The notes beneath the pieces are model-generated. The model did not search any database. It was not told the origin of the DNA and was given only the letters and a program-made list of their open reading frames with translations. From the NCBI RefSeq assembly GCF_034008635.1, contig NZ_CP125378.1, positions 1,416,001-1,480,000 on the forward strand: a DNA stretch of 64,000 nt, read 5' to 3'. The stretch is from Pseudomonas sp. P8_229 (GTDB lineage Bacteria > Pseudomonadota > Gammaproteobacteria > Pseudomonadales > Pseudomonadaceae). The position numbers and the translations under genes are program-made. Shown here in pieces: positions 25,395-37,108 of the stretch (positions are counted from its first letter, which is position 1; every line of letters begins with the position of its first letter).

Positions 25395-25778
25395 ATGAGC
25401 GAGTTGCGTTTTACTGAAGATCACGAATGGCTGCGCACCGAAGCTGACGGCAGCGTTACTGTCGGCATCACCGCTTTCGCGCAGAACGCTCTGGGTGACG
25501 TGGTGTTCGTGCAACTGCCTGACCTGCAGGCTTACGAAAAAGGCGCCGAAGCCGCCACCGTGGAATCGGTGAAAGCCGCCAGCGGCGTGTACATGCCGCT
25601 CGACGGCGACGTGCTGCAAGTCAACCCGGCGCTGGAAGACGCTCCGGAACTGGTCAACGAAGACCCGCTGGGCGAAGGCTGGTTCTTCCGCTTCCAGCCA
25701 AGCGATGCATCGGCTGTGGCGAAACTGTTGGATCAGGACGCCTACGACCGTCTGATCAAAGCCCAAGCCGAAGCCTGA
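25395..25778 (+). CDS. gcvH: Glycine cleavage system H protein
   Basis: A 127-residue lipoyl carrier that shuttles the aminomethyl group between P, T and L proteins. The lipoylated Lys is Lys60 in [22 protein letters not shown] precedes ATG 25395. gcvP starts 11 bp after its stop. This is the GcsR-controlled, glycine-inducible copy by context; a housekeeping copy probably exists elsewhere. Confidence 0.97.
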   Translation: MSELRFTEDHEWLRTEADGSVTVGITAFAQNALGDVVFVQLPDLQAYEKGAEAATVESVKAASGVYMPLDGDVLQVNPALEDAPELVNEDPLGEGWFFRFQPSDASAVAKLLDQDAYDRLIKAQAEA

Positions 25779-25789
25779 GGAGTAGCGAC

Positions 25790-28642
25790 ATGACCCAAGT
25801 AAACCTCGGCACCGCCAACGAATTCATTGCCCGTCACATCGGCCCGCGCGCCAGTGACGAGCAAGCCATGCTCAATAGCCTCGGCTTCGATTCGCTCGAA
25901 GCGCTGAGCGCCAGCGTGATTCCGGAAAGCATCAAGGGCACCAGCGTGCTCGGCATGGACGACGGCCTGAGTGAAGCCGACGCCCTGGCGATGATCAAAT
26001 CCATCGCCGGCAAGAACCAGCTGTTCAAGACCTACATCGGCCAGGGCTACTACAACTGCCACACGCCGTCGCCGATCCTGCGCAACCTGCTGGAAAACCC
26101 GGCCTGGTACACCGCTTACACCCCATACCAGCCAGAAATTTCCCAGGGCCGTCTCGAAGCACTGTTGAACTTCCAGACCATGATCAGCGACCTCACGGGT
26201 CTGCCGATCGCCAACGCCTCGTTGCTCGACGAAGCCACCGCCGCTGCCGAAGCCATGACCTTCTGCAAACGCCTGAGCAAGAACAAGGGCAGCCACCAAT
26301 TCTTCGCCTCGATCCACAGCCACCCGCAAACCCTCGACGTGCTGCGCACCCGTGCCGAGCCGTTGGGTATCGACGTTGTGGTGGGCGATGAGCGTGAACT
26401 GAGCGACGTGACGCCGTTTTTTGGCGCGCTGCTGCAATACCCGGCCAGCAACGGTGATGTGTTCGACTACCGTGAACTGACCGAACGCTTCCACGCCGCC
26501 AACGCGCTGGTCGCCGTGGCCGCTGACCTGCTGGCCCTGACCCTATTGACCGCCCCGGGCGAGTTCGGCGCTGACGTCGCCATCGGTTCCGCGCAACGCT
26601 TCGGCGTGCCGCTGGGCTTCGGTGGCCCGCACGCCGCGTACTTCTCCACCAAGGATGCATTCAAGCGTGATATGCCCGGCCGTCTGGTCGGCGTGTCGGT
26701 TGACCGCTTCGGCAAACCGGCCCTGCGCCTGGCGATGCAGACCCGCGAGCAACACATCCGCCGCGAGAAGGCCACGTCGAACATCTGCACCGCCCAGGTG
26801 CTGCTGGCCAACATCGCCAGCATGTACGCCGTCTACCACGGCCCGAAAGGCTTGACCCAGATCGCCAACCGCGTGCATCACCTGACCGCGATTCTCGCCA
26901 AGGGCCTGAGCGCACTGGGCGCGAAAGTCGAGCAGGACAGCTTCTTCGACACCCTGACCCTCGCCACCGGCGCGCAGACCGCCGCACTTCACGACAAGGC
27001 GCACGCTCAGCAGATCAACCTGCGCGTGATCGACGCTCAGCGTTTGGGCCTGTCGGTCGACGAAACCACCACTCAGGCTGACATCGAAACCCTGTGGAGC
27101 CTGTTCGCCGACGGCAAGACCCTGCCGGACTTCGCTGCCCTCGCCGCTTCCGTGCAAAGCACCATCCCGGCCGCGCTGGTACGTCAGTCGCCGATCCTCA
27201 GCCACCCGGTGTTCAACCGTTATCACTCGGAAACCGAGCTGATGCGCTACCTGCGCAAACTGGCGGACAAGGACCTGGCACTGGATCGCACCATGATCCC
27301 GCTGGGTTCGTGCACCATGAAACTCAACGCCGCCAGCGAAATGATCCCGGTAACCTGGGCCGAATTCGGCGCCCTGCACCCGTTCGCCCCCGCCGCACAG
27401 AGCGCCGGTTACCAGCAACTGACCGATGAACTGGAAGCGATGCTCTGCGCCGCCACCGGTTACGACGCGATTTCGCTGCAACCGAACGCCGGTTCGCAAG
27501 GTGAATACGCAGGTCTCTTGGCGATTCGTGCTTACCATCAGAGCCGTGGCGACGAGCGCCGCGATATCTGCCTGATCCCCTCGTCCGCCCACGGCACCAA
27601 CCCGGCCACCGCCAACATGGCTGGCATGCGCGTGGTCGTGACCGCGTGCGATGCCCGTGGCAACGTCGACATCGAAGACCTGCGCGCCAAAGCCATCGAG
27701 CACCGCGAACACCTCGCCGCGCTGATGATCACCTACCCGTCGACACACGGCGTGTTCGAAGAAGGTATCCGCGAAATCTGCGGGATCATTCACGACAACG
27801 GCGGCCAGGTGTACATCGACGGCGCCAACATGAACGCGATGGTCGGCCTCTGCGCACCGGGCAAGTTCGGCGGCGATGTGAGCCACCTGAACCTGCACAA
27901 AACCTTCTGCATTCCACACGGCGGTGGCGGCCCGGGCGTCGGCCCGATCGGCGTCAAGTCGCACCTGACCCCGTTCCTGCCGGGCCATGGCCAGATGGAG
28001 CGCAAAGAAGGTGCGGTCTGTGCAGCACCGTTCGGCAGCGCGAGCATTCTGCCAATCACCTGGATGTACATTCGCATGATGGGTGGGGCGGGTCTGAAGC
28101 GTGCTTCGCAACTGGCGATCCTCAACGCCAACTACATTTCCCGTCGCCTCGAAGAGCACTACCCGGTGCTGTACACCGGCAGCAACGGTCTGGTGGCGCA
28201 CGAATGCATCCTCGACCTGCGCCCACTGAAAGACAGCAGCGGGATCAGCGTCGATGACGTTGCCAAACGCCTGATCGACTTTGGCTTCCACGCCCCGACC
28301 ATGTCGTTCCCGGTCGCGGGCACGCTGATGATCGAGCCGACCGAAAGTGAATCCAAGGAAGAACTGGACCGCTTCTGCGACGCCATGATCCGTATCCGCG
28401 AAGAAATCCGCGCAGTGGAAAACGGCACCCTGGACAAGGACGACAACCCGCTGAAGAACGCCCCGCACACGGCGGCAGAGCTGGTCGGCGAGTGGACCCA
28501 TCCGTACAGCCGCGAGCAAGCGGTGTATCCAGTGGCGTCGTTGATCGAAGGCAAATACTGGCCGCCGGTCGGCCGCGTCGACAACGTGTTCGGCGACCGC
28601 AACCTGGTGTGCGCCTGCCCGTCGATCGAAAGCTACGCTTAA
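25790..28642 (+). CDS. gcvP: Glycine dehydrogenase (decarboxylating), P protein
   Basis: A 950-residue PLP enzyme of the single-chain gamma-proteobacterial type. The PLP Lys is near residue 704 in [17 protein letters not shown]-terminal motifs [17 protein letters not shown] and [21 protein letters not shown] are typical. It decarboxylates glycine and loads the aminomethyl group on GcvH. GAGGAG before the ATG; tight spacing to gcvH shows one operon. Confidence 0.98.
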   Translation: MTQVNLGTANEFIARHIGPRASDEQAMLNSLGFDSLEALSASVIPESIKGTSVLGMDDGLSEADALAMIKSIAGKNQLFKTYIGQGYYNCHTPSPILRNLLENPAWYTAYTPYQPEISQGRLEALLNFQTMISDLTGLPIANASLLDEATAAAEAMTFCKRLSKNKGSHQFFASIHSHPQTLDVLRTRAEPLGIDVVVGDERELSDVTPFFGALLQYPASNGDVFDYRELTERFHAANALVAVAADLLALTLLTAPGEFGADVAIGSAQRFGVPLGFGGPHAAYFSTKDAFKRDMPGRLVGVSVDRFGKPALRLAMQTREQHIRREKATSNICTAQVLLANIASMYAVYHGPKGLTQIANRVHHLTAILAKGLSALGAKVEQDSFFDTLTLATGAQTAALHDKAHAQQINLRVIDAQRLGLSVDETTTQADIETLWSLFADGKTLPDFAALAASVQSTIPAALVRQSPILSHPVFNRYHSETELMRYLRKLADKDLALDRTMIPLGSCTMKLNAASEMIPVTWAEFGALHPFAPAAQSAGYQQLTDELEAMLCAATGYDAISLQPNAGSQGEYAGLLAIRAYHQSRGDERRDICLIPSSAHGTNPATANMAGMRVVVTACDARGNVDIEDLRAKAIEHREHLAALMITYPSTHGVFEEGIREICGIIHDNGGQVYIDGANMNAMVGLCAPGKFGGDVSHLNLHKTFCIPHGGGGPGVGPIGVKSHLTPFLPGHGQMERKEGAVCAAPFGSASILPITWMYIRMMGGAGLKRASQLAILNANYISRRLEEHYPVLYTGSNGLVAHECILDLRPLKDSSGISVDDVAKRLIDFGFHAPTMSFPVAGTLMIEPTESESKEELDRFCDAMIRIREEIRAVENGTLDKDDNPLKNAPHTAAELVGEWTHPYSREQAVYPVASLIEGKYWPPVGRVDNVFGDRNLVCACPSIESYA

Positions 28643-28696
28643 AGAATGAGGGGCGGGTTTACCTGCCCCGATTTCAGCAAAACCATAGATCCCAAA

Positions 28697-28784
28697 GTGG
28701 GAGCGGGCTTGCTCGCGAATGCGGTGTATCAGTCGCCATCAATGTTGCCTGACACACCGCATTCGCGAGCAAGCCCGCTCCCAC
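28697..28784. repeat. REPIN-type inverted repeat, GTGGGAGCGGGC family, within the gcv operon
   Basis: Arms GTGGGAGCGGGCTTGCTCGC and complement in the 206-bp gcvP-sdaA spacer. A G/C hairpin at 28650-28669 follows the gcvP stop. In P. aeruginosa, as recalled, a glyA copy occupies this place. Confidence 0.9.
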
Positions 28785-28848
28785 AGGGGATTTGTGTCCA
28801 GCCTTGAGCTTGCGCCAATTTCTATAACAAGAAACCGGAGAACCACTC

Positions 28849-30225
<1,377 letters not shown>

Positions 30226-30276
30226 TTAGCCCCCTCTCCCTCCGGGAGAGGATTGGCGCGAATCAAGGAGTCCCGC

Positions 30277-31401
30277 ATGTCCACCGAACAACTGTCGAAA
30301 ACCCCGCTGCACGCTCTGCACCTCGAACTCGGCGCCCGCATGGTGCCGTTCGCCGGCTACGATATGCCGGTGCAATACCCCCTGGGCGTGATGAAGGAAC
30401 ACCAGCACACCCGCGAGCAGGCCGGGCTGTTCGATGTCTCGCACATGGGCCAGATTCGCCTGACCGGCGCCAATGCCGCCAAGGCCCTGGAAACCCTGGT
30501 ACCCGTGGACATCATCGACCTGCCGGTGGGCATGCAGCGCTACGCGATGTTCACCAACGAGAACGGTGGCATCCTCGACGACCTGATGGTCGCCAACCTC
30601 GGTAACGACGAGCTGTTCCTGGTGGTCAACGCCGCGTGCAAGGATCAGGACCTCGCGCATCTGCAAAAGCACATCGGCGATCAGTGCACCATTACGGAGC
30701 TGTTCGAAGCGCGCGCGCTGCTGGCGTTGCAAGGTCCGGCAGCGGTCACCGTGCTGGCGCGACTTGCGCCGGAAGTGGCGAAGATGACGTTCATGCAGTT
30801 CAACCGCGTGCAACTGCTGGGCGTGGATTGCTTCGTCAGCCGCTCGGGCTACACCGGTGAAGACGGCTTCGAAATCTCGGTACCGGCAGCCGACGCGGAA
30901 AAACTCGCCCGCGCCCTGCTCGCCGAACCGGAAGTCCAGGCCATCGGCCTCGGCGCTCGCGATTCGCTGCGCCTGGAAGCCGGCCTGTGCCTGTACGGCC
31001 ACGACATGAACACCGACACCACGCCGATCGAAGCCAGCCTGCTGTGGGCGATCTCCAAGCCACGACGCGCTGATGGCGCACGGGCCGGCGGTTTCCCGGG
31101 GGCGGAGACAGTTTTCGCTCAGCAACAGAACGGCGTCGCACGCAAACGCGTCGGCCTGCTGCCACAAGAACGTACCCCCGTGCGTGAAGGCGCGGAAATC
31201 GTCAACGAAGCCGGCGAGATCATCGGCAGCGTGTGCAGCGGCGGCTTCGGTCCGACCTTGGGCGGTCCTTTGGCGATGGGTTACCTCGACAGCGCTTATG
31301 TCACCCTCGACACGCCAGTCTGGGCCATCGTCCGTGGGAAAAAGGTGCAAATGCTTGTAAGCAAAATGCCATTTGTTCCACAACGCTACTACCGTGGTTG
31401 A
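30277..31401 (+). CDS. gcvT: Glycine cleavage system T protein (aminomethyltransferase)
   Basis: A 374-residue tetrahydrofolate-dependent aminomethyltransferase. It starts [20 protein letters not shown] at 30277 with AAGGAG upstream (a longer frame from 30253 is rejected). [16 protein letters not shown] and [14 protein letters not shown] are family motifs. A hairpin (CCTCTCCC/GGGAGAGG, 30233-30251) lies in the 51-bp spacer after sdaA. It completes the operon; lpd is not in the window. Confidence 0.97.
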   Translation: MSTEQLSKTPLHALHLELGARMVPFAGYDMPVQYPLGVMKEHQHTREQAGLFDVSHMGQIRLTGANAAKALETLVPVDIIDLPVGMQRYAMFTNENGGILDDLMVANLGNDELFLVVNAACKDQDLAHLQKHIGDQCTITELFEARALLALQGPAAVTVLARLAPEVAKMTFMQFNRVQLLGVDCFVSRSGYTGEDGFEISVPAADAEKLARALLAEPEVQAIGLGARDSLRLEAGLCLYGHDMNTDTTPIEASLLWAISKPRRADGARAGGFPGAETVFAQQQNGVARKRVGLLPQERTPVREGAEIVNEAGEIIGSVCSGGFGPTLGGPLAMGYLDSAYVTLDTPVWAIVRGKKVQMLVSKMPFVPQRYYRG

Positions 31402-31418
31402 TTGACTGTTTCTATACG

Positions 31419-31462
31419 TAACGCGATTGCGTTATGCGTGCACTAATGTGTAACGCAATCGC
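31419..31462 (+). other. Alternative hairpins after gcvT
   Basis: Three linked arms: TAACGC (31419-31424), GCGATTGCGTTA (31423-31434) and TAACGCAATCGC (31451-31462). The middle arm can pair with the first (4-nt loop) or perfectly over 12 bp with the third. No T-tract follows directly. It may be the 3' end structure of the gcv operon mRNA. Confidence 0.55.
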
Positions 31463-31487
31463 CACAAAAAAGTGCATTTTCTAACAT

Positions 31488-31516
31488 TTGATTCGAATAT
31501 GAACTTTGCTTATAAC
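31488..31516 (+). promoter_or_regulatory. Sigma-70 promoter of the CspA-family gene
   Basis: TTGATT at 31488-31493, a 17-bp spacer and TATAAC at 31511-31516. The predicted transcript would start near 31523. Confidence 0.65.
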
Positions 31517-31806
31517 AATCGAAAACAATTGAGCAGGTTAATCGTCTAAGCCGCACTAGTGAACTGACTAATTGCCAGCAAGGGCAGGAAAACCGGGGCC
31601 TTCACGGGGCTTGTTTTTTCTCCCGTAGTTGGCGTAGAGTTTGTCCACTGTGTTTGCATGGGTCAGCTTGGAATCGTGACCTGGGCAGTAGCCTACAAAG
31701 TTAGCTACATCCCGTTCGACGTCTTCTTACTCTCCTGCAACCAGCCCCAGTACTCTTTCATGAGAAAGAGACTGTCATTAATTTTTTGCGTCAAAGGAAA
31801 TAAGAA
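31517..31806 (+). other. Long 5' leader of the cold-shock gene
   Basis: About 285 nt of untranslated sequence between the promoter and the ATG, as usual for cspA-type mRNAs whose leader refolds with temperature. A T-rich run (31614-31621) after a G/C-rich segment might allow early termination. No open frame here looks coding. Confidence 0.5.
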
Positions 31807-32019
31807 ATGTCCACACGTCAGAGCGGTACCGTCAAGTGGTTTAACGACGAGAAAGGTTTTGGTTTTATCACTCCAGAAAGCGGTCCGGATCTGTTCGTGC
31901 ATTTCCGCGCCATCCAGGGCAACGGCTTCAAGAGCCTCAAAGAAGGCCAGAAAGTGACCTTCGTTGCAGTGCAAGGCCAGAAAGGCATGCAGGCTGACGA
32001 AGTACAAGCTGAAGCTTAA
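31807..32019 (+). CDS. Cold-shock protein, CspA family
   Basis: A 70-residue single cold-shock domain. RNP1 is KGFGFI (16-21) and RNP2 is LFVHF (29-33); the start [14 protein letters not shown] is canonical. It binds single-stranded RNA/DNA and melts structure. AAAGGA lies before the ATG. A strong terminator follows, so it is monocistronic. Which paralogue (CapB/CspA/CspD-like) cannot be fixed from one sequence. Confidence 0.95.
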   Translation: MSTRQSGTVKWFNDEKGFGFITPESGPDLFVHFRAIQGNGFKSLKEGQKVTFVAVQGQKGMQADEVQAEA

Positions 32020-32031
32020 TCTTCTGTAACG

Positions 32032-32066
32032 AAAAAGCCCCTGATATTGATATCAGGGGCTTTTTT
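32032..32066 (+). terminator. Intrinsic terminator after the cold-shock gene
   Basis: AAGCCCCTGATA-TTGA-TATCAGGGGCTT followed by TTTT: a perfect 12-bp stem with a T-tract. Confidence 0.95.
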
Positions 32067-32116
32067 GTGCGCGCGAATCCGTAAAATGGCGCTTCCATTT
32101 GCGTCCAGAGGCTGCC

Positions 32117-32605
32117 ATGTCGAAAAACCTGCTCACTCCCCAGGGCGATTTTCCTGCCGTAGGCCTGGGCCGTCGTCTGGCCGCGATGTTCTATGACTTT
32201 CTGCTGTGCACCGCCCTGCTGATCGTCACCGGTTTCATTTACAAACTGATCCAGGCCGCGATCATCGGCGAAGAACGCCTGCGCGTGCTGACCGATGCCG
32301 GAAAAATGGATGGCGATCCACTGTACTCCACGGTGCTGCTGCTGGTGCTGTTCGCCTTCTTCGCCAAGTTCTGGACCCACGGCGGGCAGACGCTGGGCAT
32401 GCAGGTGTGGGGGATTCGCGTACAGAACGCTGATGGCAGCGCGATCAGCCTGTGGCAGGCGCTGCTGCGCTTCATGGTGTCGATCGCATCATGGCTGTGC
32501 GTGGGGCTTGGCTTCTTCTGGTCGCTGTATGACCAGCAGAAGCGCACGTGGCATGACATCTATTCCGATACCCGCGTGGTGCGGATTCCGAAGAAAACCA
32601 AATAA
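32117..32605 (+). CDS. RDD-family membrane protein
   Basis: A 162-residue inner-membrane protein. It begins with the RDD signature region (VGLGRRLAAMFYDFLLCTALLIV, Arg and Asp in the first helix), has further membrane segments near 75-95 and 125-145, and HGGQTLGMQVWGIRV, a hallmark of the family. Function is unknown, possibly transport. ATG 32117 has AGAGG upstream. Confidence 0.9.
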   Translation: MSKNLLTPQGDFPAVGLGRRLAAMFYDFLLCTALLIVTGFIYKLIQAAIIGEERLRVLTDAGKMDGDPLYSTVLLLVLFAFFAKFWTHGGQTLGMQVWGIRVQNADGSAISLWQALLRFMVSIASWLCVGLGFFWSLYDQQKRTWHDIYSDTRVVRIPKKTK

Positions 32606-32626
32606 CCCTCCAAAACGCAGAAACAA

Positions 32627-32718
32627 CTGTGGGAGCGGGCTTGCTCGCGAAGGCGCCGTATCAGTCGAGTTAGATGTTGACTGATATGACGCCTTCGCGA
32701 GCAAGCCCGCTCCCACAG
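32627..32718. repeat. REPIN-type inverted repeat, CTGTGGGAGCGGGC family
   Basis: Arms CTGTGGGAGCGGGCTTGCTC and complement between the convergent RDD and nadA genes. Confidence 0.92.
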
Positions 32719-32741
32719 GTTTTGTATGCTGCCTTTAGAGC

Positions 32742-33800
32742 TTAGGCGTTACCCGCCAGCTTCATCCGCGCGGCCTGAGTAAAGTCCAACATGCGCTTCA
32801 ACGGACGGATCGCCTGCGGAATCAATGCCGGATCGACAAAGATCTCGTTCGTCCCTTCCTTCAAGCTCTTGAGCGTACGCTCAAGGGTGTTCATGGCCAT
32901 CCACGGGCAATGTGCGCAACTGCGGCACGCTGCGCCGTTACCGGCGGTTGGCGCCTCGATGAAGACCTTGTCCGGGCACAACTGCTGCATCTTGTAGAAG
33001 ATGCCGCGATCGGTGGCGACGATCAGGGTCTTGTTCGGCAGGCTTTGCGCGGCAGCGATCAACTGACTGGTAGAACCTACTGCATCCGCCAGTTCGATCA
33101 CCGAGGTCGGCGACTCCGGGTGCACCAGAATCGCCGCGTCCGGGTACAGCGCCTTCATGTCTTCGAGCTGCTTGGACTTGAACTCCTCGTGAACGATACA
33201 GGCACCGTCCCACAGCAGCATGTCGGCGCCGGTCTTGCGCTGGATGTAAGTCCCCAGGTGCTTGTCCGGGCCCCAGATGATGGTCTCGCCGTTGTCCATC
33301 AGGCTTTCGACGATCTCCAGCGCGCAGCTCGAGGTCACGACCCAGTCAGCCCGGGCTTTGACCGCTGCGGAGGTATTGGCATACACCACCACGGTACGCT
33401 CCGGATGTTGATCGCAGAACGCCGAGAACTCGTCGACCGGGCAACCCAGGTCCAGCGAGCAAGTCGCGTCGAGGGTCGGCATCAGCACGCGTTTTTCCGG
33501 GTTGAGAATCTTCGCCGTCTCACCCATGAACTTCACACCGGCGACCACTACGGTCTTGGCCGGATGGGCATTGCCGAAGCGAGCCATCTCCAGGGAGTCG
33601 GAAACACAGCCACCGGTTTCTTCGGCCAGGGCCTGAATCACCGGATCGCAATAAAAGTGGGCAACCAACACCGCGTCCTGAGCCTTGAGCTCGGCGGCGA
33701 TGGCAGAACGGTAATAAGTCTCTTCCTCGGCCGTCAGCGGTTTGGGCTGTTTGGCATCGAGGTGGGCTTGAACCAGAAGGCGTTCGGAAATCTGCGTCAT
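32742..33800 (-). CDS. nadA: Quinolinate synthase
   Basis: A 352-residue [4Fe-4S] enzyme condensing iminoaspartate with dihydroxyacetone phosphate in NAD synthesis. Cluster ligand cysteines appear in [21 protein letters not shown] and the [19 protein letters not shown] segment. I chose ATG 33800 ([15 protein letters not shown]); the frame extends to 33908 but that region is G/C-poor leader. No nadB or nadC is adjacent. Confidence 0.96.
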   Translation of the reverse strand: MTQISERLLVQAHLDAKQPKPLTAEEETYYRSAIAAELKAQDAVLVAHFYCDPVIQALAEETGGCVSDSLEMARFGNAHPAKTVVVAGVKFMGETAKILNPEKRVLMPTLDATCSLDLGCPVDEFSAFCDQHPERTVVVYANTSAAVKARADWVVTSSCALEIVESLMDNGETIIWGPDKHLGTYIQRKTGADMLLWDGACIVHEEFKSKQLEDMKALYPDAAILVHPESPTSVIELADAVGSTSQLIAAAQSLPNKTLIVATDRGIFYKMQQLCPDKVFIEAPTAGNGAACRSCAHCPWMAMNTLERTLKSLKEGTNEIFVDPALIPQAIRPLKRMLDFTQAARMKLAGNA

Positions 33801-34010
33801 GTTCGCAAGACCTGCAGGCGCTTTCGCGCGAAAGTCGAGTATACACCCGGCTCCGGACCGCTTGAGGGTACCGCCGGGAGAGTGAGTATTATCAGGCACG
33901 GACAGCATTGAAGCTGCGCAAGGCTACAGAATATCCCGTTGATACAAAAGATCATTCTGACCTGTGTCAGCACCGACGGCACTGAACAAATGCTCACCCG
34001 AATTGCAGGC

Positions 34011-34055
34011 AAAAAAAAACCCGGAAATCCTCACTTTCGTGGGCCTTCCGGATTT
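34011..34055 (-). terminator. Intrinsic terminator after tRNA-Lys
   Basis: On the minus strand, a stem built from CCGGAA and TTCCGG with inner GTG/CAC pairs ends in nine T residues (34011-34019). Confidence 0.88.
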
Positions 34056-34071
34056 TCTAAACCGCCAAATA

Positions 34072-34147
34072 TGGTGGGTCGTGTGGGATTCGAACCTACG
34101 ACCAATTGGTTAAAAGCCAACTGCTCTACCAACTGAGCTAACGACCC
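34072..34147 (-). tRNA. tRNA-Lys (anticodon UUU)
   Basis: A 76-nt cloverleaf on the minus strand starting GGGTCGTTAGCTCAGTTGGT, anticodon loop CTTTTAA (anticodon TTT), T-loop GGTTCGAATCC and an encoded CCA end. It follows queC, as in P. aeruginosa where a tRNA-Lys also lies there (recalled). Confidence 0.97.
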
Positions 34148-34209
34148 GCTGTGTGGTGGCGCGTATAATACTGATTTTTAAGGACTATTCAACACCTTTT
34201 TTAAAATAA

Positions 34210-34902
34210 TCAAAAATAAGGTGTTGGGTCGTCCACACCAGCGGCCGCAAAGCCTTCTGCGCGCAGGCGGCAGCTGTCGCATTTGGCGCACGCGCGGCCT
34301 TCATCGTCGGCCTGATAGCAGGAAACGGTGAGGCCATAATCAACGCCCAGCTTCACGCCGGCCTGGACGATCTGTGCCTTGCTGAGGTTCTGCAGCGGCG
34401 CCTGAATGCGAAAGCCATTGCCTTCCACGCCCGCCTTGGTCGCCAGGTTGGCCATACGCTCAAACGATTCGATGAACTCGGGACGGCAATCCGGGTAACC
34501 GGAATAATCCACCGCATTGACGCCGATGAAGATGTCACGGGCGCCAAGCACTTCCGCCCAGCCCAACGCCAGAGACAGGAACACGGTGTTGCGGGCTGGT
34601 ACGTAGGTCACCGGAATGCCCTCGCCCAGCTCTTCCGGAATATCGATGCTGGTGTCGGTCAGTGCCGAACCACCCATGCCGTTCAGGTTCAGGCCGATCA
34701 CTTTGTGCTCGACCACACCCAGGTCACGGGCCACGCGAGCAGCGGCGTGCAGCTCAGCGTGGGAGCGCTGACCGTAATCGAAGCTCATGGTGTAGCAGGC
34801 GTAGCCTTCGGCCCGAGCCATCGCCACCACGGTGGCCGAATCCAGGCCACCCGACAGCAGGATTACCGCACGTTTTTCGTTAGTGTTCTGTTGTTCAGTC
34901 AT
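34210..34902 (-). CDS. queC: 7-cyano-7-deazaguanine synthase
   Basis: A 230-residue ATP-dependent enzyme converting CDG to preQ0 in queuosine synthesis. The PP-loop is [15 protein letters not shown] (about 16-30), and zinc ligands lie in [19 protein letters not shown] chose ATG 34902, one base after the queE stop; a long upstream frame is queE in another phase. It works on the QueE product, so the pair is functionally linked. Confidence 0.96.
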   Translation of the reverse strand: MTEQQNTNEKRAVILLSGGLDSATVVAMARAEGYACYTMSFDYGQRSHAELHAAARVARDLGVVEHKVIGLNLNGMGGSALTDTSIDIPEELGEGIPVTYVPARNTVFLSLALGWAEVLGARDIFIGVNAVDYSGYPDCRPEFIESFERMANLATKAGVEGNGFRIQAPLQNLSKAQIVQAGVKLGVDYGLTVSCYQADDEGRACAKCDSCRLRAEGFAAAGVDDPTPYF

Positions 34903-34903
34903 C

Positions 34904-35551
34904 TCAGCGCCCCGGCTCATCATTCCATAGATATTTATGCAGTTGCAGTTGCAACCGCACTGGCAGGTTATCCGCCACCACCCAGTCCGCCAGATCCCTT
35001 GCGTTGAGGTCATGGTGACTTGGAGAAAACAGGACTTCGCCGGCACGCCGGTCGAGCCCGTACTGGATCAGCTTGGAAACCGCCCAGTCATAGTCTTCCC
35101 GCGAGCAGATGACAAATTTCACCTGATCGTTGGGAGTCAGCAGTTCGATATTCTCGTAACGGTTGCGATGAGCTTCTTTCGAGCCCGGCGTCTTCAGGTC
35201 GACAACGCGGCTGACCCGTGGGTCGACGGCCGAAACGTCGAGGGCACCGCTGGTTTCCAGCGAGACCTCGTAACCGGCATCACACAACCGCTTGAGCAAG
35301 GGAATGGCATTGGGCTGTGCCAGCGGCTCACCGCCAGTGACACACACATAGCGTGGGCGGAACCCGGCCACCTGCTCAAGGATATCGTCGAGGGTGCGGA
35401 TCGTACCGCCGGTGAACGCATAGGCGCTGTCGCAGTACTGGCAACGCAATGGGCAACCGGTCAGGCGCACAAAAACCGTGGGCAGCCCGGCAGTCCGCGT
35501 TTCCCCCTGCAACGAGTAGAAAACTTCGGTGATTCTCAATGTGTCTTGCAT
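34904..35551 (-). CDS. queE: 7-carboxy-7-deazaguanine synthase (radical SAM)
   Basis: A 215-residue radical SAM enzyme. It has [20 protein letters not shown] then [14 protein letters not shown], giving the cluster motif C-x3-C-x2-C, and [19 protein letters not shown]. The start MQDTLRITE at 35551 matches the usual form; an ATG at 35560 is three codons earlier. It precedes queC and follows cpoB with a terminator between. Confidence 0.95.
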   Translation of the reverse strand: MQDTLRITEVFYSLQGETRTAGLPTVFVRLTGCPLRCQYCDSAYAFTGGTIRTLDDILEQVAGFRPRYVCVTGGEPLAQPNAIPLLKRLCDAGYEVSLETSGALDVSAVDPRVSRVVDLKTPGSKEAHRNRYENIELLTPNDQVKFVICSREDYDWAVSKLIQYGLDRRAGEVLFSPSHHDLNARDLADWVVADNLPVRLQLQLHKYLWNDEPGR

Positions 35552-35668
35552 AGTCGCCACGGGCGTAACAGCTAAACAGGCTGTCCGCCTCCGTCAGGCA
35601 CTTCAGGTAACCCCGCCAACGCGTAGATCACCAGAAGCGTGTTTCAGAAAAAGGGCGTGAATTCTAAC

Positions 35669-35695
35669 GAAAAAACCCGCGACAAGCGCGGGTTT
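35669..35695 (-). terminator. Intrinsic terminator after cpoB
   Basis: AACCCGCG/CGCGGGTT around a 5-nt loop, followed on the minus strand by six T. It ends the tol-pal operon. Confidence 0.9.
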
Positions 35696-35718
35696 CTTCC
35701 AAACGGGGTGAAGCACAG

Positions 35719-36552
35719 TTACATGCGTTGCAGATCGCGTTGGGCCAACTGAGCTGCAGAGGTCCCCGGGTATTGGGAAACCACCTGTTGCAGAATGCCT
35801 TTGACCTTGTCGGTGTGACCGAGGCGGCGCTCTACGTCAGCCAGCTTGTACAGCGAATCCGGCACTTTGGCATGCTTGGGATACAGTTGCGAAACCTTGG
35901 CAAACGCTTGACCTGCACCTTGCAGATCGCCCTTGGCCAGATTGACTTCGCCCAACCAGTACTGGGCATTGCCCGCGTATTGACTGTTCGGGTATTTGCG
36001 CAGGAATGCCGAGAAAGCCTGGCTGGCCTTGTCGAAATCCTTGGCTTTGATCAGGTCGAAAGCCGCATCGTAATACAGCTTTTCCTTGGCCGGATCACCC
36101 GGCTCGCTACTCGCAGCAGGTGCCTGGGCAGCAGCCCCGGCGCCAGCGGCAGCACCGGCAGCAGCACTTGCATCGCCACCGGCAGAAGAATTCTCAGGAG
36201 TCGCGGCAGGTGCAGCACCGGATCCTATGCGCCGATCAAGATCCTGGTATCGCTCCAGGGATTCCTGCTTCATGCGCGCAACCTGATTCTGCAGTTCTTC
36301 AATCACACCTTGCTGGCGCGATATCTGATCCTGCATCTGTTGCAGTTGGTTGAACAGCATGCCCTGTGCCGAGGCAGGGGCCGAAGCCGCTCCCCCGGCA
36401 TAGGCGCCGTTCGTACCGTAACCCGCAGGCGGATAACTGCTCCCGCTATTGTTATAACCGGAGTTGTCATCGACCACAGGAACCGCAGCCCACGCCGCAA
36501 GCGGCGCGAGGCTGAGAGCCAGAACAGTTACAGCACGACGGCACGTTCGCAT
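35719..36552 (-). CDS. cpoB: Cell division coordinator CpoB (YbgF)
   Basis: A 277-residue periplasmic protein. Signal peptide 1-22 (cleavage after AWA), a low-complexity Gly/Ser/Asn segment, a coiled coil at about 60-100 (QQMQDQISRQQGVIEELQNQ), an Ala/Pro-rich linker and C-terminal TPR repeats from about 150 (YDAAFDLIKAKDFDKASQAF). It links Tol-Pal constriction with peptidoglycan synthesis. Six bases separate it from pal. Confidence 0.94.
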   Translation of the reverse strand: MRTCRRAVTVLALSLAPLAAWAAVPVVDDNSGYNNSGSSYPPAGYGTNGAYAGGAASAPASAQGMLFNQLQQMQDQISRQQGVIEELQNQVARMKQESLERYQDLDRRIGSGAAPAATPENSSAGGDASAAAGAAAGAGAAAQAPAASSEPGDPAKEKLYYDAAFDLIKAKDFDKASQAFSAFLRKYPNSQYAGNAQYWLGEVNLAKGDLQGAGQAFAKVSQLYPKHAKVPDSLYKLADVERRLGHTDKVKGILQQVVSQYPGTSAAQLAQRDLQRM

Positions 36553-36558
36553 ATCGAA

Positions 36559-37056
36559 TTACTTACGCAGTTCGACGCGACGGTTTTGAGCCCAGGACTG
36601 CTCGTCGTTGCCGGTAGCAACTGGACGCTCTTCGCCGTAGGAAACCAGTTCCAGCTGAGCTGGGGAAACACCTTGCAGTACCAGGTAGCGCTGAACGGCT
36701 TTCGCACGACGCTCGCCCAGTGCCATGTTGTACTCACGAGTACCACGTTCGTCGGTGTTGCCTTCCAGAACAACGCGAGCGCCGTTTGCTTTCAGGTCTT
36801 TGGCGTGAACATCCAGAGCGCGCATGGCTTCTGGCTTCAGGTCCGAGCTGTCGTATTCGAAGTAGAAGGTGGTGATTGCGCGCAGAGCAGCTTCTTCGCT
36901 CAGGGAACCGTCAACGGCACCAGTGTTTGCGCCGTAACCAGCGTTTGGATCAACAGCGCCTTCACCGGCGTTGTCGCCGCCTTTGGACGAGCAACCTACA
37001 GCTACAGCCATGGCCAGAGCCAGCGCAGCAAATTTACCAAACTTCAGCATTTCCAT
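36559..37056 (-). CDS. pal: Peptidoglycan-associated lipoprotein Pal (OprL)
   Basis: A 165-residue outer-membrane lipoprotein. The lipobox ends AVGC with Cys22 as lipidation site. The OmpA-like domain (about 55-165) binds peptidoglycan ([20 protein letters not shown]). The first ATG (37056) has AGGAG at 8 nt and is preferred over the Met two codons in. It anchors the outer membrane and receives TolB/TolA. Confidence 0.97.
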   Translation of the reverse strand: MEMLKFGKFAALALAMAVAVGCSSKGGDNAGEGAVDPNAGYGANTGAVDGSLSEEAALRAITTFYFEYDSSDLKPEAMRALDVHAKDLKANGARVVLEGNTDERGTREYNMALGERRAKAVQRYLVLQGVSPAQLELVSYGEERPVATGNDEQSWAQNRRVELRK

Positions 37057-37108
37057 CGTGAAACTCCTAATGAACCCCAGTGTGTTAAGTAAAACGTGTA
37101 GCGCCGCG

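Noticed and set aside
26543..28519. 658-codon open frame antisense to gcvP
   Set aside because: Third-position GC bias produces it; no domain, no ribosome-binding site.
31402..31806. Glycine riboswitch near the gcv genes
   Set aside because: No conserved glycine-aptamer core was recognised here or before gcvH; the operon instead shows GcsR sites and a sigma-54 promoter.
33939..34136. 65-codon frame ending VGRVGFEPTTNWLK
   Set aside because: This is the well-known false translation across the complement of a tRNA gene (tRNA-Lys here).
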